DNA of 29,820 nt from NCBI GenBank assembly GCA_021464525.1, contig JADRCO010000607.1, positions 1 through 29,820 on the forward strand, read 5' to 3'. Under the pieces are notes generated by a model that did not search any database, was not told the origin of the DNA, and was given only the letters and a program-made list of their open reading frames with translations. The stretch comes from Rhizophagus sp. LPA8_4_AMF (taxonomy: Eukaryota > Glomeromycota > Glomeromycetes > Glomerales > Glomeraceae). A program made the position numbers and the translations under genes. Shown here one piece after another: positions 13,300 to 22,920 of the stretch (positions within the stretch are counted from its first letter, which is position 1; each line of letters starts with the position of its first letter).

Positions 13300-14563
13300 A
13301 TGGAACGATGCTCTTACGAAATATTGTCCAATTACGGAGAAGGTACTTTCGGTGTTGTTTACAAAGCAAGACAGAAGCCATCGGGAGACTTAGTAGCAAT
13401 AAAGAAAAGTATTGAAGTCAGATATGAAAGACCAGCTCGTGAAAGACTTGAAAACGAGCGTCGTGTTTTGAATAAAGTAAAACACGAAAATGTAAGTAGA
13501 GATATCAATTTCTTTATAATATTTTATTTTATCATATTTTAATAGCTTTCTCGACTTGTTAGGTTATATCCCTTATTTATTGTGACGAAACTTCACATTC
13601 ATTATCGCCGACATTATCTCGTTTTAACGTACAACTTAATATAAATTCTCTAATATTTCCCTTTTGCCCCCTTACGTTAAGAACTTTGCTTGATGAATAT
13701 ATATTGACTTTATCAGATATTAAATCGTGCATGTGGATGATACTAAATGGAGTTGCATATATACATGATTGTGAAGTAATACATCGGGATATATCACCAA
13801 AGAATATTTTAATAAGCGATTTAGGAATAATTAAAATTGGCGACTTTGATGATGCATGGATGGAATCAGATAATAGCAATGAAAAAAGGGGGGAAATGAG
13901 ATTCGAAGTAGGAACAAGGTTTGTATTTTATTGCATTATTGTTGTAATTCATAGTTTAATTGAACCTTGTTTCTTTCTATTAAAGAATTTATCGTGCACC
14001 AGAACTCTTTTTTTCTTCGAGAGATTATTCCTATGCAGTTGATTTATGGTCCCTTGGATGTATATTTGCTGAATTTTTTACCAAAGATGTAGGATATCCA
14101 TTGTTTGATGGCGGAAGTGATATTGAACAATTGTGCAAAATATTTCAAATACTTGGTGTTGCAAACGAATCGAATTGGCCAGTAAGTAAATATTAGACTT
14201 AAAAGATTGTAGCTTATATTTAACAATTTGAAATATTATAGGAAGTTGTTGAATATCCCGATTATGGAAAATTTAAATTTGCCGAAAGTGATTCAATGGG
14301 ATTGACAGTTAAATATTTACCTCGCGCAAATCAAAAAATTGTAGATTTTATTGCAAGATTCTTAAGATATCCTACAATGGAAAGAATGACTGCACGTGAA
14401 GTAATGAAATAATATTTATTATTTATTTTCTATAATTTTTTAATATCATTGCTTATTGCTAAGGATTAATAATTTATTTTCCTTAATTTATAAGGCATTA
14501 CAGGATTCTCTTTTTCAATTAGATGATTTTTCAAGAACTAATATTGATATTTCCTATCTTTAG
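13300..14563 (+). CDS. CDK-like protein kinase, Csk1 (CDK-activating kinase) type, 5 exons
   Basis: Serine/threonine kinase of the CDK family, best matched from memory to fission-yeast Csk1, a single-subunit CDK-activating kinase. Exons: 13300-13491, 13563-13918, 13986-14181, 14242-14400 and 14495-14563; all junctions keep frame, giving 323 residues. Seen: glycine loop GEGTFGVVY at 13-21, catalytic lysine in VAIKK (35), HRDISPKN at 138-145, activation-segment end YRAPE at 185-189, and DLWSLGCIFAEF. The metal-binding motif reads DFD (158-160) instead of DFG, followed by DAW. Csk1 as I recall it also has a non-glycine there (DFS-IAW) and the same HRDI-P-NILL and LF-DGS blocks, which supports the assignment over CDK7, CDK20 or Cak1. 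The aspartate needed for metal binding is kept, so an active enzyme is likely. Ending at the TAA just after 14400 would leave out the conserved REAL-DSLF ending; splicing 14401-14494 restores it. Confidence 0.85.
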
Positions 14564-14613
14564 AACTTTTTTATCACTTTAGTTTAATTAATTAAATTAT
14601 TGCTTCATTGCAA

Positions 14614-14910
14614 AGCAGGCATATACTCACTCCCATAGGATTATTGGAAACATTTTGGTGAAGAGCAATAAGGTGCATAAAGGCTAATGCCATTAACATA
14701 AAAGGTTATATTACCTGCTAGTGCTTTTGAACTTAAATAATTATATAATGAGTGTGTATTAGGTATAGCAAAAATTGTCATAATGTTGCACTATAAACCT
14801 TCATTTATTAATGTATCAAGTTTGGCAGCAAAATTCAACAAACATAAAATTTTCATGTAATAAGTAAATCATTTGTATTATAAATATCATAGCAGGCAAA
14901 TTTGCCTGCT
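14614..14910. mobile_element. possible small inverted-repeat element
   Basis: The left edge reads AGCAGGCAT (14614-14622) and the right edge ends in TGCCTGCT (to 14910), giving an 8-base terminal inverted repeat around about 297 bases. No clear target duplication is visible. The same terminus with its flank TTGCAAAGCAGGCA (14608-14621) returns in inverse orientation, one base different, at 29684-29697, which suggests a dispersed family. Boundaries are tentative. Confidence 0.3.
14891..14910. repeat. 20-base perfect palindrome
   Basis: AGCAGGCAAATTTGCCTGCT is exactly self-complementary and far more GC-rich than its surroundings. It may be two abutting termini of a small transposable element or a protein-binding palindrome. 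Confidence 0.8.
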
Positions 14911-15125
14911 AATTTTCTAAGCAAAATTTTTAGGCATCCAATAGTCATGAAAAGATGAAATACAGTTCACTAGAATCATCTCATCATGATGAATTCAATG
15001 ATAGCAATTATATGTCTTTAGATGTGATAGATTAGTAAACATGTTAATAGAGTAGTATTATTTGATAAAAATATATAAAATGAATTTGTAACCAAATCAT
15101 TACATCTAAAGAAATGTAGTTACCA

Positions 15126-15160
15126 TTATTGGATTTGTCTTAATAAGACAAATCCAATAA
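15126..15160. repeat. perfect 17-base hairpin
   Basis: Left arm 15126-15142 begins TTATTGGATTTG; the right arm 15144-15160 is its exact reverse complement, with a single A between. No gene ends just upstream on either strand, so a gene terminator is not implied; the near-absence of a loop suggests an element end or a recombination product. Confidence 0.8.
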
Positions 15161-16613
15161 ACTATAATTAAAAAAGTTATTGATATTTGTTGCATAGCCA
15201 CAACTTCTTTTTACTACATATTAAACCCAAAAATCAAATTCACTATTATTAATTTTAATATATTTACTTGATTAGTAGATTTTCTTGTATTCAAAGGAGT
15301 TCCTATTGAATGATTAGAGTTTAAAAGTATTTAGTTAAGTGTATAGCTAATGGAATTAATGAAGATAGAGCAATTGTATTAATTAGTTGCATCATATTTA
15401 AAAAGAACAGCTCTAATATAATATAATTCCCAAAACATTCAGTTATAAAATGATGATAATAAATTACAAACCTCATCTGTAAATTCATTTAAAAGAATAT
15501 TTTTGCAATTCTTTTAAGATAAATCAATTATTGCCAAGAATTATCATTAAATAAATAATCACTATAATAATAACAATTATAAACCTAGTGTGGTAATGTT
15601 TGAGGGCATCAAGTATGTAACCTCTGTTGATTGTATAGTACAAGAAGGAGGTTATAATAACGTTAAATAGGACCAAGAGTAACAGTGATGGGCATCATTA
15701 CCTCTATTAGTAGCCTGTCATCACTTAGTCCAAGTTATTGACCAATACATCAGGTGAACAATGAAAAAAAAAAATAACAATTATAATAATAATAATATAA
15801 ATAGTTTGAAAAATGGTTAATATTATAACTGTAGTAAAAAAAATCATATAAGGTGACTGCTGGAAAAAGAGATCAAATAAACAATAAAATTCATTGTCTA
15901 ATTGGTCCTTTTTCCCAGTACTCATCCAATATTTTCAGAAATTGCAGAGCATTTTTAACTAATAATAATAATAATAAAACTAATAATAATAGTTTTTAAA
16001 GTAATAACTGTTTAAATTAATTATACATTTTTAAAAACTGAAAAAGAATATAAATTTAAGAAAGTCTTTTAATAAAATAATAATAAACAAATTCATTAAA
16101 GAAACTATTAGAAAAATTCAGCTTATTGAAAAATTAAAATAATTATTAAAAAGATCTATATATACTCCCAATGTTTTATATAATAATTTTAGGATTTACT
16201 TATCAAAATAATTATAAAAAATAAAACTATATAACTTATGGCAAGTAATAAAAGGAAAAATTAAAAATAAAAAATCTTCTCTTTAAGCTGTACTTAGAAA
16301 ACCAAAAAGAAAACATAATTAGAAGTTAATAAGGATAATTGTATATTTTTATTTAATGATTCAACTTTTAATTGTAATATTTATATAATGAAAATTTAGA
16401 CCATTAAGAATTATAGTGAATAAAACTAGAAAAATAAGAAGTATAGATTAATACTTTCTTTAATCAATTCAAATTTATAATTAAGTATAATGAATTAACT
16501 TCTAACTTAATCAGTTTTTGTACTAGCTATTATTTATTTAAATCAAAAAGAAAAAGACCAAAAAAGCACTATATGATAAAGTAATTATAATAAATAATAT
16601 TGACTTAGCATAT

Positions 16614-17052
16614 TACTTTACAGAAATTTAAAATTTACGGGCAATGATATTTTGATATTCATTTCAATATCATTTCAATATCATTTTGATATCATTTTGA
16701 TATCATTTTAATATTAAATCAAATTAAACAACATCAAAATGATATTAAAATAATATCAAAATTACATAGAAATGATATCAAATGATATTAAATTAACATA
16801 GTTAAGTTTAACTTAAATATGTTATTTCAATAACATTTCAATATTATTTCGATATATCATTTCAATATAATTTCAATATTATTTCAATATCATTTTGATG
16901 TTGTTTTAATTTTAATAATAAAATAACATCAAAATTATATTAAAATGATATTAAAATGATATTGAAATAATATTAAAACAATATAGTTTAATAAGTTAAA
17001 CTTAACTATGTTGATTTTATATTGATTAAAAACTTTAAATTTCTGTAAAGTA
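16614..17052. mobile_element. MITE-like element made of two hairpins
   Basis: The terminal inverted repeat TACTTTACAGAAATTTAAA is exact over 19 bases at 16614-16632 and 17034-17052. If the outer TA is the target duplication, the element begins CTTTACAG and a Tc1/mariner-like origin is possible. The interior is two successive imperfect palindromes (about 16645-16795 and 16820-16985) built of units such as TTTCAATATCA and TTTTGATATCA, separated by a palindromic linker containing TAAGTTTAACTTA. A related AAGTTAAACTTAACTATGTT segment follows the second hairpin. No coding content; it would depend on a transposase from elsewhere. Confidence 0.75.
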
Positions 17053-17160
17053 TAATTTTTTTTTTTTTTATTTTGCAGTGTTTACAAATTAATTAATACA
17101 GACCATAGTATTAAATCTAATACATTAAATAAAAATAAAAACTAAGCTAAATTAATTTTT

Positions 17161-17600
17161 AGAATTTGTAAATCATCCATTATCAACAATTTTGACCCCA
17201 TATGTGCATTGTTGACCAGTTTCTTTTCCTGTGTAAGTAAATCATAGGGTAAACCAGATTTTCTTAGAGAAATGCTCCTTGCAGTCTTAGAAAGGTGGTT
17301 GGAAGACCTGCTATACTGCTGAATTTTCTATCTTTTCTAACTTCCAAAAAATAAAGATATACCACTAGCTCACATAATTCCATTGTCATCTACGCACAAT
17401 TGCTAAAGTAGGAATCCCATAGGAAAACATAATCTTCACACATCAAAAGAGATCCTCCAGCCCATTGTGTGGTAATGTTGTTAATTTTTTTGGTCATATA
17501 CGGTAAATCCAATATCATTACATAATTGAATTATAGTGGTATTTGTGAATCATCCTTCAAGACAAATCAGAATGAGAATAAGACTCTACACTCTTTAACA
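17161..17600 (-). other. possible decayed coding remnant, unidentified
   Basis: Sequence here is less AT-rich than its surroundings and in one minus-strand frame keeps protein-like runs, for example CEDYVFLWDSYF and FSSIAGLPTTFLRLQG, interrupted by stops. I do not recognise the family and cannot tell whether it came from a host gene or a mobile element. The string GTGTGGTAATGTT inside it also occurs about 1.9 kb to the left (near 15587), hinting at a dispersed repeat. Confidence 0.25.
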
Positions 17601-18189
17601 CAACAAATTATCCAAAAATAAAAGATCTATCCAAGAAGATTTTATATGAAAAATAAAAGCAAAAAAAAAACAAAAAACAAAAAGTAAAAGAAAAAATAAA
17701 AGAAAAATAAAAATAAAAGAAGAATAAAATGAAATCTATATATATGAAAAAAGAAAAAAAAACTCCTGTTATTCATCATATTAAAATCCAGCTATTTATC
17801 TCTATCTTTAGTCGTGTAGAAAAAACTAAATATGAGCTGCCAAATTAAAATCCAATGTTATATATTAAAGGTGTCTAATATAATGTTCCCTATACCTATC
17901 GAATAATTTAGCGAATAAGAGTTATTTATTGTGTCATATTCTAAAAATAGATCTGAAGAACTGAAGGAAAGTGATCAGGCACATCCAAATTTGTTTTGAT
18001 TTTGTTGAGGAATGCATTCAGAAAAAGTTCAGAGATTTCATCTAATTTAAGAGTACCAACTTCCCATTTTAATATCATCTTTATTTGGGTTGTTTTCTAG
18101 CAAAAAATAGGGGGTGTCCATTTTTGGCGAGAAGAAAAAAAGGAAAAAAGAATTTTTGGGAAAACAATCAGGTAGAAGTAGTCAAAATA
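17601..18189. other. AT-rich spacer with purine tract
   Basis: A purine-rich tract of A runs with scattered G fills about 17655-17765. I see no gene here. Confidence 0.5.
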
Positions 18190-18386
18190 TCATTTTATTT
18201 TGGCAGATATTCCAGATTTAAGATGTGGTGGGCAGGCTGCCAAGAAATCTAAGAGTTCAGTTAAGTACACAAAATGCGTCTGTCTGTTAGTATAGTCCAA
18301 AGTGTTGCCAAGGAAGTATAAAAATTCTTCATTCTCTAAGGCTTCGTTGAGTCTCTCCACAGTATTAGAAGGTAGACTGTTATTAT
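18190..18386 (-). other. orphan open frame, unidentified protein fragment
   Basis: A minus-strand frame of about 65 codons has normal protein composition (LNEALENEEFLYFLG, then YLTELLDFLAACPPHL) and ends at a TAA at 18190. Its upstream side runs straight into the small inverted-repeat element at 18387-18610, so the frame has no start of its own; the GTG at 18396 belongs to the element. I do not recognise the protein. It may be the 3' part of a gene cut by the insertion, or chance. Confidence 0.3.
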
Positions 18387-18610
18387 AAAACCCCACCTAC
18401 TCCTAAGATAGGTCACCTCTAAGCCTAAGGTAAAGTTTGTATGTAAAATTTATTGTAGATCCTACTATAAAAGGAAATTTTATGTTACATTGTTATGATT
18501 TTTTTCCTTTTTAGTTAATTAACTAATAGAATTTAAGCCAATCCTAAGGTAAGGTTTCATATAAAAGTTGAAATTTTCTATAGTAACATTTATTAGTAGT
18601 AGGTGGGGTC
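18387..18610. mobile_element. MITE with 10-base target duplication
   Basis: The ends are inverted repeats sharing ACCCCACCTACT, one mismatch, then CTAA (left from 18390, right inward from 18609). Directly outside lie identical copies of CTGTTATTAT at 18377-18386 and 18611-18620. A 9-10 base duplication points to the Mutator (MULE) superfamily. The interior holds a direct repeat CCTAAGGTAA(A/G)GTTT near 18425 and 18543. No coding content. Confidence 0.75.
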
Positions 18611-19029
18611 CTGTTATTATTGTTGAGATTAAAAGTAAAAATTATCTATAATATTTTCGCTTAAGTCTTGATAATACGTGTTGTTTATCCTCAGTAAAAT
18701 AAATGTTGGAAAAACTAAAAGTCGAAGTTTGCTACTAAAACTATATTAGTAGAAATAAAAAAGAAAACTAAAATAAAGAAAATAAAGTGTATTATAAAGG
18801 CTTAAAATGTATTATTTAAAGAAAATAAAATGAAAAATAAAATTTTTGTGCAAAAAATATTAATAAAAAAATGGTCGTAAACATAACTAGAAAGAGTTTC
18901 CGTTATTCGATTTACTATATATTATATATATTATTTTATTATTTAATAATTAAAATTTATATATAATTTTTAATTTGTGTAATTTTTTATTATTTACAAA
19001 TAGATTAGTATATATTGTATAACATAGAT

Positions 19030-19182
19030 AAGTATTGCTAAATATCACCGCTGGTGATTAACACCTTACTAGAGTTAGGATAGAATTTTGGGCAGAATTA
19101 ATAATGCCATGAAATTCTACCCGTTAATATTTGCTAATGCTGGTGCAGTAAAAATCACCTGCAGTGAGATTTAGCAATACCC
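19030..19182. mobile_element. MULE-type MITE with perfect 9-base target duplication
   Basis: The left terminus GTATTGCTAAATATCACCG and the right terminus, read inward as GTATTGCTAAATCTCACTG, are inverted copies about 28 bases long with few differences, continuing with C-GGTGATT. The element is flanked by exact copies of AACATAGAT at 19021-19029 and 19183-19191. The 9-base duplication is the hallmark of Mutator-like elements. It is 153 bases long and non-coding. Confidence 0.85.
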
Positions 19183-19404
19183 AACATAGATTATAGTATT
19201 CTCAAATTTTAGAAAAGCTGATAATCTTATCCACTAATTACGCAATAATGTAATATAATAATGATCTAATTTCGTTCTACTTTTAAAACTCCTGCAATGA
19301 CACAAACAATATTACTATCAGTTAAATTTAAAATAAACTTTATTGAAAAAAATCTTATTCATGCTATTTTCAATTTATTAATATTGTTAAAAGTAACTTA
19401 ATAG

Positions 19405-20440
19405 TGATTTTGTTAAAAAACGATCAAAAGATGAATTGGAAGAAATGATGAAATATGGATCGCCAATACCTGATATCGACAATAGTGATATCAAGGAATT
19501 AATCGTGAAAATGGTCAAGGTATTTCATGTTTGAGAAATTATTATTGAGTAGACTTAAGTGGACTTCAGAAATGTCTTATTGCCACGTTTTCATTACAGG
19601 AACCTGATTTTCAAAAGGCAGTAGAAAATAATTTTCTATCGACGAGAAATGACGATAGAAAGAAATTTACTTGGGACTTTGCATACCAACTGTAAATTTA
19701 CTACTTGCATTAGACTATTATGCAATATATTTTCTATAGCTAACTTTTGAATTTTTTTTTTTTTTATAAGTGCTAATTCCTTTGAGCGCGGAAATGATCT
19801 TCTTAACGAGAATTTATCCGAAAGAATGTACCGGGAAGTCTTTTTCACACCAATCATGCGAAGTTTATTTCAAAAATTACGTGAAGACATGAATGTTTTT
19901 TTGTAAGTAACAAACAGTATGCATTCTAAGATTGCTTATTATACCTTAACAGAAAATTTATTCTATTAAGTGGCGAGATATCTTTATTTGCGTCAGCGGA
20001 AGATTATGATCTAACAAAAACTGATGAGGAGGATCGCAGTAGCGGACGAAAGATCGATATTGTTTGGACAACATCACCAAAACTTGAATTTGCTATTGGA
20101 GAAATTAGTGGTCCACCTAACCAACGCCAACGTCCACATTTTTTTGGAGATAAGCTTAAAATTGCAAAAATGTTGAAAATAATGTTGAATAGTATAGTAC
20201 GAATAAATGGAGGTGTCGGTGAGAGTTTAAGCTTGCTAAAACTACATGGTTTACAAATTTACGGTAAGTATTTCCAATATAGATTGTAGTCTTTTATTTC
20301 TTTTATTGTGTTTTCTATGCATCTTTGTTATTAACTCGAATGGCTATAGACCATACTGCATTGTTTACGAGATGACCGTGGCATATAAAGGGTTATATGT
20401 GTATAGAGAGGTTCTGCGGTTTCAGTTACTAACAATGTAG
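19405..20440 (+). CDS. uncharacterised protein, possible PD-(D/E)XK-like fold (5 exons seen)
   Basis: Exons: 19405-19519, 19600-19691, 19771-19902, 19953-20267 and 20350-20440; all junctions keep frame. The first in-frame ATG is at 19445 (234 residues), but the frame is open back to a possible acceptor at 19403-19404, so an upstream exon may exist. The last donor is GTATTT at 20268; the stronger GTAAGT four bases earlier would lose the frame and the protein-like ending YGKPYCIVYEM. The core reads GRKIDIVW, a short gap, LEFAIGEISGPP, then a Lys-rich helix. An acidic residue followed by E-x-S-G-P in this spacing recalls restriction-endonuclease-like nucleases, but this is inference. It resembles a large family of unnamed Rhizophagus/Mucoromycota proteins as I remember them. 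No signal peptide or membrane segment. Real gene likely; function unknown. Confidence 0.65.
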
Positions 20441-21596
20441 TATTATTATGTCGATCTGTGCTAAAGTTCCTTCTATTTAAGGTATGCACCTTTATGTGAC
20501 TTTTTTTGTTAGTTTTTTGTATACTAACTGGAATGTATTATAGGAAATGCTTATCCGGAGCTTAGATAATTTGAATAAATATATAATGGAAGCAGGTTTC
20601 TACACACCGACTGAAAACGATAGTGCATCCTTAATCCTTATTTGTAACGCAGATGTTATATACACCGAAAAAATAAAATTGCTGATTATATATCATTATT
20701 ATGTCACTATCTTATATTCTAATAAAGCAAACAATCAAATGATTTTTTGCATGATATAGTGGATGGGATAAATCAATGACTTGAAATTTTGAATTATATT
20801 AGCGGAATATTTCAGATTCAATTAATAAATCATAGTTGAGATCATAATAATGCAATTTTTACCAATAAAGTTGTTTTACATACTGTATATTTAATCGTCC
20901 TTTTTTTTAAATGTTAATCAGTTAATACATGCAGTACTCTGCGATATATACATAATTTAAACTCGAGTCTAGCACTATAAAGATCACCTTCACACAGTCA
21001 ATTTTTTGCCAATCGTCCCAAACTTTGTATTTGCTTTTTATCATAAAAATTTTTCTTGGCGCTGACCATTAGTATTTACCCCAGTTTGCTACGTGATTTT
21101 TTGTGGCGTAAATTAGCCAATTAACCACACATCGGCAAGCTAAATTTACGAAAAATTTCTATTTATCAAAAATCAAAATATCAAAAATTATAAAGATAAT
21201 ACGTTCTGTAAATAAACAAAAGTGAAAATAAAATATTTAATTCTCATTTTTATCTTATTTTTAAAGCAATATTAAAAAAAAAAAAATACTATGCACATTA
21301 ATTGTAAAATTAATTACATTATGACGCGTAAAATTTTATTTTTTGAATAAAAAACATAAAAAATCACAAAACATTCTCACCATCAAACAATACATTATTA
21401 TATATAATTTTTGATTCCTTCACTTCAAATTCTGTAATCACACCTATTAAAGAAATCAAATCAAAATTTTATGTTAGATATTAGTTAAAAAAAATAGTCT
21501 TATTATATTACTAAATGTCAAAAAATAATAAACATTATTAATATGCATACCTTACAATTAAGTCGTGTGATTCTTAAAAGATAATAATAGTTTTAT
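20441..21596. other. spacer with possible extra 3' exon
   Basis: At 20545-20690, after a TATTATAG acceptor, the plus strand reads EMLIRSLDNLNKYIMEAGF and further protein-like sequence, plausibly the C-terminus of the gene to the left. No donor in the preceding exon joins it in frame without dropping the FQLLTM end (a GTTCTG donor after 20404 would do so), so I leave it out of the gene model. An imperfect inverted repeat (CGTAAATT-AGCC / GGCAAGCTAAATTTACG) lies near 21104-21152. The rest is AT-rich with no gene seen. Confidence 0.4.
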
Positions 21597-22920
21597 CTAA
21601 AAATAAAGTGTTGTGCGATGGTCTTTAAAAGTTCGTGACATTGTTCTCCTTTTATAAACAGAAATTTCAGCCAGCATATTTTCTATTGGTTCAAAATTCT
21701 TCTCAACACCTTTCACCCACTTGAAATTTTTCATTCCTTGTTGATCTTTAAGTATCTCTAAAGATCTTTCCATTACATCTATTAGTTGATTGTATACCTC
21801 CTCATAAATTATAGAATTTTCATCTTCACCCTCAAGAAATAATGCCTGAACAACCGATTGTTTAAAATAATTGATTTCTGTTGATGCAACATTGATGAAA
21901 GGGTATTGGTGATGACGATGAACTTATCAAAAAACTTAACATCTATATCTCCTTTTTGCTTCACTAGGTGTTTGCAAATTAAAAAACAGCTGATAAAAAA
22001 GCAGGACATCCACATATCCAATTTGAAATGTCTGTTAAATACATGTTATTAAGTGGTTGTTCTGCCAAATTTTTCCATTCTTTTTTGAATGCCTTATGCC
22101 AATCTGCCTTTTCACGGTTTACTACAAATATTTGTTCAAATTTTCTCAGGTTGTGTGGAATAGCTTGTTCCATAATGATAAATACAACCAAGCCCAAACA
22201 TGGATGAAAAAATTTGTACAAAAATCCCACTTTAATACTTTCCAGTGAGCCTCAACAAACATATTTGTTTTAAAAATTAAAATTTTGTCATCACATCCTG
22301 CTCGAAATCATAAAAACCAACGGTCTGATTTATACCACTCATTTCACAAGTATATCTAAAGCTATGGTAAAGAATGTTGCTTACAGAAGTTATAAGCTTT
22401 TTCCACTGCCATTTTCCAAATAGAATTTGAAGACAAAAACTGCCCATCAATTGTTGGAATTAGTGGATGCAAATGTAAATGCTTGTTCATAAATTTCCAG
22501 ACTAAAGGACATAGATCTTTTGAACAAAAATTTACTTTATCTTTGGTTAGAACAGGTTTAAAAGATGCAATAAATGAAAATTATTGTTGCCCCACTATAC
22601 CATTATAATTAATTTGTTGAGGTATTTTGTTATTTGATAATCTCTTGCTTCCACGGCTTTTTTGATGTGTCAGAGACATAACTGTACCTGCTGCAGAAAT
22701 TTGAAAAAATCTTTATCTGAGAGGAAAAATTCGGGTTGAAATAATTGTAGTAAAAAATCAATGATAATTCCAGTTTAGATACCATTATCACAATTTCCAT
22801 TATTTTCTAAAAATAAGTATACTAATGGAAAACCAGCCCGGTCAGTTTGTATATCAGAATCAACACATAATGCCGGCCAAAACTATTGTAATATGGCAGT
22901 GCTTATTTTCGAGACGATAA
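21597..22920 (-). pseudogene. decayed MULE transposase with SWIM zinc finger
   Basis: Read on the minus strand, fragments in all three frames line up in order as a Mutator-like transposase: a WPALCVDSD piece near 22875, GFPLVYLFLENNG near 22830, the core LSDKDFFKF and QLCL-HIKKAVEARL near 22640-22715 (a Trp of the usual LWH is a stop here), VWKFMNKHLHLHPLIPTIDG near 22450, IPHNLRKFEQIFVVNRE near 22160, then the SWIM finger NWICGCPAFL...FLICKHLV near 21960-22025, and the tail KRRTMSRTFKDHRTTLYF ending at TAG (21597-21599). The SWIM pattern CxC...CxH is complete but split by a frameshift; a second shift lies near 21900 and in-frame stops near 22350 and 22780. It cannot make a full protein. Its upstream limit is unclear, and I found no terminal repeats. 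Confidence 0.8.

Larger units (their letters stand above)
14564..16613. other. AT-rich spacer with palindromes
   Basis: No gene could be supported. The stretch holds a 20-base perfect palindrome (14891-14910), a 35-base hairpin (15126-15160), a GGACCAAG / CTTAGTCC imperfect inverted pair near 15670-15733, and AAT microsatellite runs near 15960-15992. A Leu/Ile-rich reading frame on the minus strand at 15725-15925 follows AT-rich sequence and has no gene-like features. Confidence 0.55.

Noticed and set aside
13577-13879. Minus-strand 100-codon frame
   Set aside because: It is antisense to the kinase catalytic exon, which contains HRD and carries clear family motifs.
14401-14412. Kinase ending at the TAA just after 14400
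   Set aside because: GTAATG at 14401 is a plausible donor, and splicing to 14495 restores the conserved C-terminal EALQDSLF block.
15725-15925. Minus-strand frame with an Ile-rich hydrophobic run
   Set aside because: The hydrophobic run comes from an AAT-type microsatellite; no homology or gene context supports it.
20264-20269. GTAAGT donor for exon 4 of the unknown gene
   Set aside because: It joins the next exon out of frame and stops within a few codons; GTATTT at 20268 keeps the frame.
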